Shown: positions 27,938 through 39,500, numbered from the stretch's first letter. The stretch is DNA of 64,000 nucleotides from Zobellia alginiliquefaciens (GCF_029323795.1 NZ_CP119758.1:4030001-4094000), one strand, 5' to 3'. The notes: a model not told the origin generated them from the sequence alone. Numbers and translations are program-made.

Positions 27938-30900
27938 TTGAAACTATTGAAAAAAAATTACCCGTTACTTTACATTTTGTTTTTTGTGGCCAATATCGTG
28001 TTTGCACAAGAAACAGAACAATCTATTTTTGTTACGGCAAATACTTGGGATGCTTCTAATACCGAAATATTATCTAGTATAGTTGACGAGTCAAAATTGA
28101 CTCAGAACCCAACTTTGCTGATTGTGGGTGATGCTGTGCCTACTAAAGCATACAAGAATTCTTTAAAGAAACAACTGGGCCTTGTTGAACCGCTAGGAAA
28201 AAATGTAATTTTTATGCCTGGCCATAAAGAATGGACATATGGACATAAAGGCGTTTCGGATATTGAAAAATATATTCAGAAAAACAGCAAAGCTAAATTC
28301 TATCCTGACGATGCAGAGCCCATTAAGCATCATGATTTAGGCGAAAATGTAGAGTTGATTACCGTAGATTCTCAGTGGTTTTTAGAAGATTGGGATGACC
28401 ATGTTTATATCAACGAAAATTCTGAAATTCAGAATAGGACCTTGTTCTTTTTAGAATTTGAAAATCGCATTAAAAAAGCACAGGGTAAAATAGTCCTTGT
28501 TGTTATACATCACCCCATAAGAACACTTACAAAACAAGGTTTTCTTAATGATATTGGGGGCTTCAAGACAGGGGATTTTCAAAACAAACAATACCGCACA
28601 CTAAGAAACAGACTAAAAACAATAGCTAGGGGTGCAGAAAATGTTATTTTCTTATCTGGTCAAGGTAAAAATTTACAATATATAGATAGCAGTGTGCCAC
28701 AAATCATGAGTGGTGCAGCGGGAGAAACTGAAGCGGTAGAGAAAGGCAATGAAGGTGATTTTTCAATTGCTGAAAAAGGTTATGTCCGGTTAGATATTAC
28801 TACCGATGGCGGAGTTTCTGCGAACTATCTGGCATTAGAAAATGGTGTTTTTAACGAAGTGTACAAAACAATTGTTTTAAAAGGAAAAACCGGCGATACG
28901 GAAAAATATACTTTTCCAGAAAGCTTCGATACATATAAAAAAGCATCAATCTATACCAGAGAGGCTACTACCAAAACAGGATTTTGTAAAGCAGTATGGG
29001 GTGAACATTACAGAGCGTTTTATGGTAAAGATGTAAACGCTCCCTTGGTTTTATTGGATACTTTAATGGGAGGTCTTGCCCCTGTGAAACGTGGTGGTGG
29101 ACAACAATCAAAATCACTTCGATTGGAAGATAAACACGGTAGGCAATACGTAATGCGTGCCTTAAAAAAAAGCACAATAAAATTCTTGCAGGCCAATGCA
29201 TTTCAAGAGGCCTATATTGGCGATGTTTTAGATGATACCGCTGTAGATAAATTGTTGGCTGATTTTTATACCACGTCTCACCCTTATACTCCTTTCGCCA
29301 TTGCCGGGTTGTCAGATGCTGTAGGGGTAAATCATACCAACCCTATATTATATTACGTTCCTAAACAAGCAACTTTAGGGGTTTACAATGATGAGTTTGG
29401 AGATGAGTTGTATATGATCGAAGAACATGTGGGTGACACCCAGTTAGAAGCAAAAAGTTTTGGAAAACCACAAGACATATTAAGCACGGCAGATGTTTTA
29501 CAAGTGATAAACAAATCGGGTAAATCGGTTGTAGATGAGTCTATGTATATCAGAGCCCGACTATTCGATATGCTTTTAGGAGATTGGGATCGCCATGAAG
29601 ACCAATGGCGTTGGGCGCTGTATAAAAATGAAGATGGAACGGAATATTGCAGTCCTATTCCTAGAGATCGTGACCAAGCCTTTTCAAAATATGACGGTGC
29701 TTTAGTCAGTTTCATAACAAGAATGATTCCTGGTTTACGAAAAATGCAAACTTATGATGAAGACATAAGAAGTGTAAAGTGGTTTGCCTCATCACCCTAT
29801 CATTTAGATTTAACTTTGATACATGCATCGGATTGGGACGAATGGGAAAAGCAGGCTGAACATATTCAAAAGGGACTTTCCAATGATGATATCGTCAAAG
29901 CTTTTGAGGCAATTCCGGAGGAAATACAGGGAGCAACAATAGAAGGTATAAAACGGAAACTGCAGGGTAGGCGTGATAATCTAAAGGAAATTGCGAAAGC
30001 CTATTTCCTATATCTGAATAAATTTCAGGTAATTACCGGTACCCAAAAATCAGATGATTTTACGATAACAAGATTGCCAGATGGTAAAACCACTGTGAAA
30101 ATTGACCGTAAAGATTTGGGACTTCTTAATCAGACTTATTCACGAAATATTACCAAAGAAATCTGGATTTTCGGGTTAGACGGCAAAGATACGTTTCTGG
30201 TTGAGGGTGAAGGTGACCATCCTATCAAAATAAAAATTGTGGGCGGTAAAAAACATGACACCTATAATTTTAAGAATACACGGAAAGTAAAACTATATGA
30301 CTATAAAAGTAAAGCCAATACGGTTGTAAACAAACGTTCTAAAAAATGGTTGGTTGATGATTATGGTTTAAACAATTACGACCATAAAAAAGTAAAACAT
30401 AGTTTTAATCAGCAGCTACCTTTAATTGCTTTTAACCCTGATGATGGAGTTAAAATAGGGATAGTTAGTAACCATACTTCTTATAATTTACAGCGTAATC
30501 CGTTTACGTACAAGCATAGTATAAATGCTGCTTTTTATACCAGTACATCGGGTTTTGATCTGTCATATAAAGGTCAGTTCTCAAATGTATTTCATAATTG
30601 GAATTTTGGTCTAGAAGGTTTGTATACCAGCCCTAATTTCTCGGAAAACTTCTTTGGTTTTGGTAACGAAACTTACTATGATAAAGACGAAGAAGATTTG
30701 GATTTTAATCGGGTTAAAATCCGAAAATTCAAGGCAGCTATATCTTTAAATTGGGAAGGCGTTAACGGAGGTTCATTTTATTTTAAGCCTTTAGTTGAAA
30801 GTTTTGATGTGGAGAATACGTCTGACCGCTTTGTTTCATTATTACCGGCAAACAGCTTAATTTTTGACAGACAGACCTACGGTGGCGTGGAGGCCGCTTA

Positions 30901-31447
30901 TAATTTTAAAAACAAGAACAGCTCAGCTTTTCCAACCATGGGCCTAGATGCCGGTTTGACGTTGGGTTATAAGACCAATATTGATAATACCGATGCAGAA
31001 AATAGCTTTGCTTATGTGGTACCACATTTAGCTATAGACCATAAAATAACCAAAAGCGGTAGTGTGGTTTTTGCTACTAAAATAGCTGGTGACGTCTTAA
31101 TTGGTGATAACTTTGAATTTTATCACGCCGCAACTATTGGTGGAAACAATAGCTTAAGAGGCTTTAGAAATGAGCGTTTTACGGCTAAACAATCTTTTTA
31201 TCAGAATACAGATTTAAGATTTCCCTTAGGAGGATTAAGAACAAGTCTGGTTCCTTTTAGATTTGGGCTAACGGGAAGTTTTGATTATGGTAGAGTTTGG
31301 CTAGCGGGCGATACCTCAAAAAAATGGCATAATTCCGTAGGGGCTTCGGCTTGGCTAATAGGCGCTGAAGCATTCACGGCAAATCTAGGATATTTTAATA
31401 GTGTAGACGGTGGACGTGTAGTCTTCGTACTGGGCTTTTCTTTTTAA
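27938..31447 (+). CDS. Pseudo-phosphoesterase / kinase-like / Omp85-type barrel fusion
   Basis: A giant outer-membrane protein. No ATG precedes the signal peptide; the frame is open from TTG 27881, and I prefer the TTG at 27938, which gives KLLKKNYPLLYILFFVANIVFAQ. Bases 28010-28860 encode a calcineurin-like phosphoesterase fold with lost metal ligands. Bases 28970-30000 encode a central domain with DWDRH (29582-29596) and PRDRDQ (29660-29677), resembling the catalytic and metal-binding loops of HipA/FAM20-type kinases; this is inference. Bases 30400-31447 encode a BamA/TamA-like 16-strand barrel with NNSLRGFRNERF and a C-terminal Phe. I know such fusions in Bacteroidota only as uncharacterised surface proteins. 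TATCTTTC at 27863-27870 may be its -7 element. Confidence 0.75.
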   Translation: MKLLKKNYPLLYILFFVANIVFAQETEQSIFVTANTWDASNTEILSSIVDESKLTQNPTLLIVGDAVPTKAYKNSLKKQLGLVEPLGKNVIFMPGHKEWTYGHKGVSDIEKYIQKNSKAKFYPDDAEPIKHHDLGENVELITVDSQWFLEDWDDHVYINENSEIQNRTLFFLEFENRIKKAQGKIVLVVIHHPIRTLTKQGFLNDIGGFKTGDFQNKQYRTLRNRLKTIARGAENVIFLSGQGKNLQYIDSSVPQIMSGAAGETEAVEKGNEGDFSIAEKGYVRLDITTDGGVSANYLALENGVFNEVYKTIVLKGKTGDTEKYTFPESFDTYKKASIYTREATTKTGFCKAVWGEHYRAFYGKDVNAPLVLLDTLMGGLAPVKRGGGQQSKSLRLEDKHGRQYVMRALKKSTIKFLQANAFQEAYIGDVLDDTAVDKLLADFYTTSHPYTPFAIAGLSDAVGVNHTNPILYYVPKQATLGVYNDEFGDELYMIEEHVGDTQLEAKSFGKPQDILSTADVLQVINKSGKSVVDESMYIRARLFDMLLGDWDRHEDQWRWALYKNEDGTEYCSPIPRDRDQAFSKYDGALVSFITRMIPGLRKMQTYDEDIRSVKWFASSPYHLDLTLIHASDWDEWEKQAEHIQKGLSNDDIVKAFEAIPEEIQGATIEGIKRKLQGRRDNLKEIAKAYFLYLNKFQVITGTQKSDDFTITRLPDGKTTVKIDRKDLGLLNQTYSRNITKEIWIFGLDGKDTFLVEGEGDHPIKIKIVGGKKHDTYNFKNTRKVKLYDYKSKANTVVNKRSKKWLVDDYGLNNYDHKKVKHSFNQQLPLIAFNPDDGVKIGIVSNHTSYNLQRNPFTYKHSINAAFYTSTSGFDLSYKGQFSNVFHNWNFGLEGLYTSPNFSENFFGFGNETYYDKDEEDLDFNRVKIRKFKAAISLNWEGVNGGSFYFKPLVESFDVENTSDRFVSLLPANSLIFDRQTYGGVEAAYNFKNKNSSAFPTMGLDAGLTLGYKTNIDNTDAENSFAYVVPHLAIDHKITKSGSVVFATKIAGDVLIGDNFEFYHAATIGGNNSLRGFRNERFTAKQSFYQNTDLRFPLGGLRTSLVPFRFGLTGSFDYGRVWLAGDTSKKWHNSVGASAWLIGAEAFTANLGYFNSVDGGRVVFVLGFSF

Positions 31448-31461
31448 TAAAAATACTACCA

Positions 31462-32196
31462 ATGAGAAAACAAATGCATTTAGCAGCCCAATACTTGGCC
31501 GCTGCAGGAATCAGTTTCTTACCCAAAAAAGATGACGATAGTCACACCAATTTGGGCTGGTCCAATGAAAAGCAGCAAATGGAAACACACCGGTTATCTC
31601 CAAACGGGGATGTACTTGCACTGGATTACGGGACTTTTAGTTTAATATGGAATTCTAATAGTGGTTCTGCCGCATTGCCTTTAAATAATAGGTCCCATGC
31701 GGAAGTTTTAAAATGGATTCAAGAAACTTCGGCGGCATTTTTAAGCAAATCATATACCTATGCTTTTCATTATGACTTGCCTTATACTATTGATACATCA
31801 TTTACATATCACTTAGATGAATCGGAATTAAAGGAGTTGGCAAGTTTAAGAACTTTGGCGCAGTCTAGTTTGGAAAAAGTACTTAAGGAAACAGGACTGG
31901 AATCGGATGTGCGTATTTGGCCACATCATTTTGATTCTGGAGCTTATGCCAGTTTAAATGACGATATAGCGGTAGGTTTAGGATTGGCAATTCCTGATGC
32001 CATGGTAAACGAACATTATTTTTATGTCAGTGGATATGAAAAAGGTAAAGGAATTGATACTTCTAACTTTAAAAACCTTTCATTGGGTGAATGGAAGAAC
32101 GAAGGTTTTGAAGGAGCCGTGTTAATCGCTGATCATAGAAACAAAAAAGAAGTGGTTAAGTTTTTTATCGAAGCTATCAATGGCTATCCTGCTTAA
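31462..32196 (+). CDS. Conserved hypothetical protein (244 aa)
   Basis: A cytosolic-looking 244-residue protein without signal peptide or membrane segment, 14 bases after the giant barrel protein gene. The motif WPHHFDSGAYASL and the following GLGLAIPDAMVNEHYFYVSGY look conserved, and the first of these recalls DUF5996-like proteins, but I cannot assign a family with confidence. The His-His-Phe-Asp run might bind a metal. Close spacing suggests co-transcription with the upstream gene. Confidence 0.7.
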   Translation: MRKQMHLAAQYLAAAGISFLPKKDDDSHTNLGWSNEKQQMETHRLSPNGDVLALDYGTFSLIWNSNSGSAALPLNNRSHAEVLKWIQETSAAFLSKSYTYAFHYDLPYTIDTSFTYHLDESELKELASLRTLAQSSLEKVLKETGLESDVRIWPHHFDSGAYASLNDDIAVGLGLAIPDAMVNEHYFYVSGYEKGKGIDTSNFKNLSLGEWKNEGFEGAVLIADHRNKKEVVKFFIEAINGYPA

Positions 32197-32230
32197 CTGT
32201 TAGAATTCAGTACGCTTAAATAGTGTAGGG

Positions 32231-32596
<366 letters not shown>

Positions 32597-32654
32597 TTAT
32601 TTCAGTTGCGAAAATATTGAAAATTTTAAAGGTTCATTTCATAAGAAGATGTAT

Positions 32655-32692
32655 TAAAAAAGAAAGACCGAAAAAACAAAGTTTCTCCGGTC
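32655..32692 (-). terminator. Terminator of the symporter-murQ unit
   Basis: On the minus strand GACCG (32692-32688) pairs with CGGTC (32670-32666), with further AAAC/GTTT pairing inside, and is followed by TTTCTTTTTT. It lies about 107 bases after the murQ stop. Confidence 0.5.
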
Positions 32693-32798
32693 GATCTGCG
32701 TAGTTGAATAGAACAGTAACAATTAAAAAATGAAAATCCCAATCGAGGCATTTGGTATTCTCGCTTAACAACTAAACTTTAATTGGGGCAAAAAGGTT

Positions 32799-33632
32799 CT
32801 ATTCAAAACTACTTTTAGGCATTTTATCTTTGTAGAGGTCTATAACGGTCCTTACACTTTTATGTTTTTTTAGGAGTAGTTTTGCCAAATCAGCTTCAAT
32901 ACCAAGAGCTTCTATAATCATTTTGGTACCACGTTCCACTAATTTTTTGTTAGACAATTGCATGTCTACCATTTTGTTTCCTTTTACTTTTCCGAGCTGA
33001 ATCATTACCGATGTTGAAATCATATTCAGAACCAGTTTTTGAGCCGTACCGGCCTTCATTCGGGTGCTTCCGGTTACGAACTCGGGTCCAACTACAATTT
33101 CCATGGGATACTCCGCTGTCTGGGATAAAAGTGAGTTTTCGTTACAAGAAATACCTCCGGTTATGAGACCTTCTTCCTTGGCCTTTTTCAACCCGCCAAT
33201 TACATACGGGGTAGAGCCAGATGCGGCAATACCCAGAAGTACATCGTTTTTAGTGATATTGAAGGTTTTCAGGTCTTTCCAAGCTTGTTCCGTATTATCT
33301 TCCGCATTTTCTACCGCTTTTCTTAGAGCCACGTCACCACCGGCAATAAGACCTATGATGTGGTCATCTGACACCCCAAAAGTAGGAGGACATTCAGAGG
33401 CATCTAAAACTCCTAATCGTCCGCTAGTACCGGCGCCAATGTAAAAAAGTCTTCCGCCTTGCTGCATTTTATTAACTACAGCGGCCACAAAATTATGAAT
33501 CTGTGGTAGCGCTTCTTCTATGGCCATCGGAACGGTTTTATCCTCAGCATTTATAGAACTGAGCAGCTCTAATAACTCCATCTTTTCAAGATTGTCATAT
33601 TTAGAGGGTTGTTCAGTGATGGGTTTACTCAT
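32799..33632 (-). CDS. murQ: N-acetylmuramic acid 6-phosphate etherase
   Basis: A 277-residue MurQ, a SIS-domain enzyme that splits the lactyl ether of MurNAc-6-phosphate to give GlcNAc-6-phosphate and D-lactate in peptidoglycan recycling. Clear motifs are GAGTSGRLGVLDASECPPTFGV, GDVALRKAVENAEDN, GIAASGSTPYVIGGL and TGSTRMKAGTAQKLVLNM. The length is slightly below the usual 290-300, with a short C-terminal domain, but the catalytic part is complete. It overlaps the upstream symporter gene by 8 bases, so the two form a translationally coupled pair. No MurNAc kinase is encoded in the window. Confidence 0.95.
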   Translation of the reverse strand: MSKPITEQPSKYDNLEKMELLELLSSINAEDKTVPMAIEEALPQIHNFVAAVVNKMQQGGRLFYIGAGTSGRLGVLDASECPPTFGVSDDHIIGLIAGGDVALRKAVENAEDNTEQAWKDLKTFNITKNDVLLGIAASGSTPYVIGGLKKAKEEGLITGGISCNENSLLSQTAEYPMEIVVGPEFVTGSTRMKAGTAQKLVLNMISTSVMIQLGKVKGNKMVDMQLSNKKLVERGTKMIIEALGIEADLAKLLLKKHKSVRTVIDLYKDKMPKSSFE

Positions 33633-35091
33633 CTTTCTTTGTTTTTTTATGTATTAATAGTAGTCCTGTAATAGTAATAGCTGCGTTTACGGCTATGTTT
33701 ATAAATCCGAAATCGAATTGAAATGTATTTTGAAAATAACTTCCCAAAAAATAAGTGGCTATAGGTGCGGAAACGCAAACCAAGGGTACCCATTTATCTT
33801 TAACGGAAACTTTGGTGAACATGCCAAAAAGGTATAAGCCCAATAGCGGCCCGTAAGTATATCCTGCAACCTTAAAAATGAGTGAAATAACATCACCTTT
33901 GCTATTGGCGAAAGCCATAATGATTACAAAAATGACACATGAAAACCCGATTAAAACTAGATTCTTCAGCTTCTTTTTGGTTTCACTTGGTTTATGTTCA
34001 ATATCTAGAAAGTCGTAGGTGAACGAGGTTGTAAGGGCGGTTAAAGCAGAGTCCACGCTAGAAAATGAGGCGGCAATAATTCCCAGGATAAAAAATATAC
34101 CTGCCAGAATACCTAGATGGTTCAATGCCAAGTTAGGGAATAGAGTATCCGTATCTAACAGTAATCCGTTTTTGCCTACTTGTAAGGCTATACCATTATC
34201 TTGAACATAGATGTACATTAAAATGCCAAGTCCCATAAAGAGAAATTGGGTAATGGCCAAAATGAGGCTATAGGTGAGTGTGTTTTTTTGAGCGTCCCAA
34301 ACGTTTTTGCAGGTTAGGGTTTTCTGCATCATGTTTTGATCCAGACCGATCATGGCAATGGCCACTAAAATACCGGCTATAAATTGTTTGTAGAAATTGT
34401 TTCCTGAAGCGGCATCCCAATTAAAAATTTTAAAGTATTGGTGCTTTGTAACGCTTTCAACGGCTTCCGGTAAACTTAGGTTTAGAGAAGTTATGATGGT
34501 GTAAATAGTTATTACGGCGCCTAAAATGAGAAAAACCGTTTGCATGGTATCCGTCCATACAATTGTTTTAATTCCTGATTTGTTGGTATAGAGCCAAACT
34601 AGGGCTAGAATAAGAATCACGGTTAAGAAAAAAGGAACACCAAAGTGGTCGAAAACCGCGAATTGTAAAATTTTTGCAGCCAATAATAATCGCAATGCGG
34701 CACCAAAAGATTGCGAAACAAGAAAAAATAGTGATCCCGTTTTATAGGTTTTACTGCCGAAACGGTCATTGAGATAGGAATAAATGGACACTAATCTCAA
34801 TTTGTAATAAAGGGGAGTTAATACAAAAGTGATAAAGAGATACCCCACAACATTCCCCAATATAAATTGATAGAAGTGGAAATTGTTGTTACCCACCATC
34901 CCCGGAAGGGAAACAAACGTAACTCCAGATAGACCGGCACCGACCATACCGAATGCAACTAAATACCAAGGCGATTTACGATCGCCCGTAAAATAGGTTT
35001 CGTCACTTGAATTCTTTGATGAGAAATAAGAAATGGCCATCAAAGTATAGAAATAGATGGCTATGATAATTAAGATTAGAGTAGGACTCAA
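33625..35091 (-). CDS. Sodium:solute symporter (SSS family)
   Basis: A 488-residue inner-membrane protein with about 13 hydrophobic helices, of the SSS family. GMVGAGLSGVTFVSLPGMV (first unwound-helix region) and FFILGIIAASFSSVDSALTALTTSFTYDF (sodium-site helix region) are typical. The start is a TTG: an in-frame stop lies shortly upstream and there is no ATG nearby. Coupling to murQ by overlap suggests that it imports MurNAc or another peptidoglycan-derived amino sugar. Some sialic-acid and sugar transporters belong to the same family, so the substrate is inference. Confidence 0.88.
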   Translation of the reverse strand: MSPTLILIIIAIYFYTLMAISYFSSKNSSDETYFTGDRKSPWYLVAFGMVGAGLSGVTFVSLPGMVGNNNFHFYQFILGNVVGYLFITFVLTPLYYKLRLVSIYSYLNDRFGSKTYKTGSLFFLVSQSFGAALRLLLAAKILQFAVFDHFGVPFFLTVILILALVWLYTNKSGIKTIVWTDTMQTVFLILGAVITIYTIITSLNLSLPEAVESVTKHQYFKIFNWDAASGNNFYKQFIAGILVAIAMIGLDQNMMQKTLTCKNVWDAQKNTLTYSLILAITQFLFMGLGILMYIYVQDNGIALQVGKNGLLLDTDTLFPNLALNHLGILAGIFFILGIIAASFSSVDSALTALTTSFTYDFLDIEHKPSETKKKLKNLVLIGFSCVIFVIIMAFANSKGDVISLIFKVAGYTYGPLLGLYLFGMFTKVSVKDKWVPLVCVSAPIATYFLGSYFQNTFQFDFGFINIAVNAAITITGLLLIHKKTKKDE

Positions 35092-35171
35092 AAATGTAGG
35101 CTTTAAGGTTTAATGAAGTGTATTGACAAAGACTTTATCAACGAAGCTTCATTTGTATTTGGAGTATAAGC

Positions 35172-35206
35172 GAACCAAAAATAAGGGCAGCTGTTAAACT
35201 GCCCCG
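35172..35206 (-). terminator. Terminator after the second SusD gene
   Basis: On the minus strand GGGCAG and CTGCCC (35204-35199 and 35190-35185) form a stem with an 8-base loop, followed by TTATTTTT. It lies 22 bases after the SusD stop and 80 bases before the symporter start, so symporter-murQ expression may be attenuated or separately promoted. Confidence 0.6.
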
Positions 35207-35227
35207 TTATGTTACAAGTGTTTGGAA

Positions 35228-36532
35228 TTATAAAGCGGGGTTTGCAGGAGTATTGGTGTTATTATCTCTTTCCGCATTAGGGTAAGGGTAATAGTTCCGG
35301 TTTCTTTCTGAATCCGCATCCCCAGGTCCCGGTCTTTCAAACCTTCTATTGTCTTCTAAGGACAATCCTGTTAAATACAATTCTACTCTTCTGTTTTTAT
35401 AGATTTCATCTAAAATATCGTCTTCGACAATAGGTCCTGAATACTCAGGAAGATTAGCTCCTAGGCCATAAATATCCGTTGTTGCTGTTTTCGTCAATAC
35501 TGAATTTAGTTCGGTAACTGCATTCGTAAGGTCATTGGTTCTTGCGTATGCTTCTGCTTTGATCAAAAGAATTTCGCCCGGTAAATACACAGGGATTTCA
35601 TCAAGATTATCGCTCCAAAAACCAACTACTTGGTAGTTTGGAGTTTCTGCTTCTAAATCATCTGCAGTAACATAGAAAGGTATACGTGCATCATTTTCAT
35701 CAGGCAACAATTCCGAAGGCAGGCCGAAGGTTAAATCTTTTGCCTGCGTTACGTTCTGTGAACCGAACCAAAATGCCAGCGGGTTAGGAATGGAAGCATC
35801 GTAAACCCAAGTAGATTTAGCCGAAAGGTCAACTGCATTAGCGGCAGTTAGTGCTGCATCATAGTTACCGGCCATTAGATTGAATCTTGCCAACATAGCA
35901 TTCACTGAGTTTTCTAGGTCTACTGAGGTAAAGATATCTGCGGTGGCAGTAGCATCCAGTCCTGCATCTATATATCCTTTGGCTTCGGTTAAATCTGCTA
36001 TGGCACTTTGTAGTACGGTGGCACGATCTTCAAAAGCTGCATTTTCCACAATCTCTAATGGAATGCTTTCAAAAAATTGGATTAAGGTTCCGTGAGCCAT
36101 TGCTCTATAGAAAAGACCGTAAGCCTTTAAAGAACCCGAAGCAGAGGCGCTCTCACTTGCATCATCAGCGGCATCGATCACCGTAGTCGCCTCTTTTCGG
36201 GTTAACATTGCATTCGTCCACATGTTGATTAAAACTTCGTTTCCTCCGTTTACATCATCACCACCAAGCAAAATTTCGTTTTCACCTAGGTTACCAGGGT
36301 TCAACAGTCTCAATTCATCAGTATTCAATCCGGATATGTGCGTGTACGTATAAATAATACCCGCACGGTCCGAACTCCACCTTTGTTGAATCCCGTTTAT
36401 CAACATTACTAAATTATCTGTGTTGTTCACTACATCTGGTTCAAGAGTAGAGTTGGGGTCTAAATATTCGGTATCACAAGATGATGCAACGATCACCAAA
36501 GCAATAGCCATTAGTTTTATTATGTTTTTCAT
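35228..36532 (-). CDS. SusD/RagB-like lipoprotein
   Basis: A 434-residue SusD-family surface lipoprotein (lipobox ASSC, Cys19). It is shorter than typical SusD (about 500-550), as are several members that capture small or non-polysaccharide ligands. The helical core contains GEILLIKAEAYARTNDLTNAVTELNSV and the C-terminal IYKNRRVELYLTGLSLEDNRRF. It follows its SusC partner after a 10-base gap. Confidence 0.92.
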   Translation of the reverse strand: MKNIIKLMAIALVIVASSCDTEYLDPNSTLEPDVVNNTDNLVMLINGIQQRWSSDRAGIIYTYTHISGLNTDELRLLNPGNLGENEILLGGDDVNGGNEVLINMWTNAMLTRKEATTVIDAADDASESASASGSLKAYGLFYRAMAHGTLIQFFESIPLEIVENAAFEDRATVLQSAIADLTEAKGYIDAGLDATATADIFTSVDLENSVNAMLARFNLMAGNYDAALTAANAVDLSAKSTWVYDASIPNPLAFWFGSQNVTQAKDLTFGLPSELLPDENDARIPFYVTADDLEAETPNYQVVGFWSDNLDEIPVYLPGEILLIKAEAYARTNDLTNAVTELNSVLTKTATTDIYGLGANLPEYSGPIVEDDILDEIYKNRRVELYLTGLSLEDNRRFERPGPGDADSERNRNYYPYPNAERDNNTNTPANPAL

Positions 36533-36542
36533 ATCAGTCTTT

Positions 36543-39500
36543 TTAGAAGTTTGCGCTTAGTGATAATGAGATGGTCATAGGAATTGGAACGTTACCGAAG
36601 TTTACGGATCGTAACAAGTTAGATTGTCCACCTGCGTTGGTCTCAGGATCGTAGCTGAAGAAATCATCAAAAGAAATCAAGTTTCTTCCTATTAAAGACA
36701 GCTTTACATTTTCTAATGTAGAATTGAAAAGTTCAGGAAATTCGTATCCTAACGATACTTCACGAAGCTTTACAAAAGAACCGTCTTCCATTCTGAATTC
36801 CTCAATAGGGTAAACACCGGCAATGTATCCTCTTGGAAGTTCACCACTAAGTTCTTGTTCGGCCAATTGGCCAAGACCAACCCCTTGTCTAGTTCTTTTA
36901 TCGGCATCAAAAACATCAAAACCTTGTACGGCTTCCCAAAGCATGCTGAACGAAAAGTTCTTGTAAGCAAGGTCGGTACCTACGCCTAAAATATAATCAG
37001 GGTTGGGGTCTCCTATGACTTTTCTTAAAACATCGCCTGTAGGTTGACCGTTGGCATCGCGCATTGGTGTGTTTGTTGCTAAATCCCCTCTTTCCGGTTG
37101 TGGAACGCCAACAGGACTACCATCCGTAGATGCACCGGTTAAAAGCAATTCTCCGTTATCATCTTTGGCATAGTAAGTACCATAGAAAACTCCTAAGGCT
37201 TCTCCTTCTTTAACTACTGGTGGGGCACCTGTTAAACTGGCAATGGTAATATCACCACCAATGGTTTCTTGTACTTTATTCTTGTTACTACTGTAATTGA
37301 AGTTCAGATCCCAAGTAAGGTCGTCCGTTTTAATAGGAGTGATTCTAGCGTAAAGCTCAATACCGTTGTTACGCATAGTACCCACATTTTCCGTTCTTGA
37401 AGAACCGCCAACGGAAGGCGCAAGCACTCGGCCTACGATTAGGTCTTCAATATTTTGACGATAGTAGGTGAACAATAACGAAGCTCTATTATCAAAGAAA
37501 CTTAAATCTGTACCTACTTCAAATTCTTTGGTACGCTCAGGTTTTAGACCTTCGTTGCCCAGTCTGTTGTTCTGCTGTAGAGTTGAAGAACCTAGGAAAT
37601 CATTTGAACTATAGCTTCCGTATCTTTCATAAGGGCTAATGGCGGTTAGGTTACCTGCCTCACCATACGATGCTCTTAATCTTGCCGAGGTAAAGAAACC
37701 ATCACTGTTCCAGAAAGGTTCGTTAGATAGCACATATGACCCAGAAACCTTTGGGTAAAAGTTAGAGCGTTCGTCTACATCAAAGTTTGTAGCGCCATCT
37801 ATTCTTCCTGCCAAGGTCAAAAATAATTTGTTGTCCCAGGACAAGGTTTCTTGAAGAAAAAATCCGTAGATATCTAGATTGGTGTCAATGGGTTGAGTAT
37901 ACAAGGGAATGGTAGGCTCGTTGTTGGCATCTAGACCTCGCCCTTGCGTACCTTCAAAAGAAAGCTCACTAGATTGAAAGCTATAGCCTGCAGTGGTAAC
38001 TGAGTTTAATTTATCAGAGATATCTATATTGTAATTGGCGTTGATATCATAGTTCCAGTTAAAGACTTTAGCTTCTGCATCACCCATATATCCATCATTA
38101 AAATAGGCAGGGTTAACATTCGCATACGGATAAACGGGAATACCAATATGACCTTTTTGATTGTAAGTATCCACACCAATAATCTGGTCTATCGTTAGGT
38201 TTTCGATAGGCTGAATTTTTAAATGTAGATTGGGAATAAAGTGATTGACATTTTGAGTAATATCAAATGTTTCAATTATGGTGAGAGGATTCACTCGTGT
38301 GTCTTCTACGGCCATTAAGTTACCGTTAGCGTCCCTTTGGGTAATATCAAACGTATTGTTGGTAATGTTGATAGAGTTGATAGGGCTCCAGAATACGTTT
38401 CCGTCAGGCTTCTCATCAGACTTGCTATTGGCATAATAAAGGCCAAGGTCATAAGAAATCCAATCGGCTATTTGATGTTTAAAATTCAATCGCGCTGAAA
38501 AGCGGTCAAATTGGGTGTTTTTAATAATACCCTCGTTGCTTAGGTACCCTACGGATGCCATATAGCTCATTTTTTCGTTTCCACCTTTTGCAGAAAAATA
38601 CGTATCGCTACCAAACCCGGTCTGAAAAATTTCGTCCTGGTAATCGTAACGTGTTGTTTCGAATTTATTGGTAGATAGATTTCTATAAGTAGTAAGGGCA
38701 TTGCCATCATTGGGGTCAAAACCGAAAATAGGCCAAAGTCTACCGGAAAGCGCACTATTAGGTACCGTTTCAAACTCTTCCCCGCGTAAGTTCAAATCCA
38801 ATTTTTTACGAATTGTACTTACATTAAAAGTCGACTTTACGAAAAATTCGGGTCCATCTTCGTAATTGCCACCTTTTTTAGTGGTAATCACCACAACACC
38901 GTTAGATGCTCGTGAACCATATATGGCAGCAGCGGCGGCACCGTTCAAAATATTTACATTTTCAATATCGTTAGGGTTAATGTCCACCATTCTATTTTGA
39001 CCAGGTGATGCATCTCCGCTATCAATATTTAGGTTGGTAACGTTGGTGGTCAGGTTGCTGGTAATTACCCCATCAACAACATAAAGGGGCTCAGAAGATC
39101 CTTTAATAGTACTCGGTCCTCTTAAACGAATGGAAAAACCACCGGCAGGATCACCGGAATTTTGTGTAATCTGGGCACCGGGCACTTTACCTTGTAAGGA
39201 AGACGTAATATTTACGGGAGCTGCTTTCACCAATTCTACCGATTTAACCGTAGTAATGGCATTACCCAGTTTTTTTCTGGATTGCGTTATGGAAGAACCT
39301 ACAAGAATTACTTCGTCTAGGGCATTTGCATCTTCATGCAATGTTACATTCACCACTTGGTCTGATCCGGTCAAAGCAACTTCTGCAGTTTTATAACCAA
39401 TGTAGCTAATGGTTAAAGTTTTGTTGGTAGCATCACTTACTTGAATGCTGAAATTTCCGTCAAAATCTGATGTTCCTCCCGTAGTGGTTCCTTTTAATAC

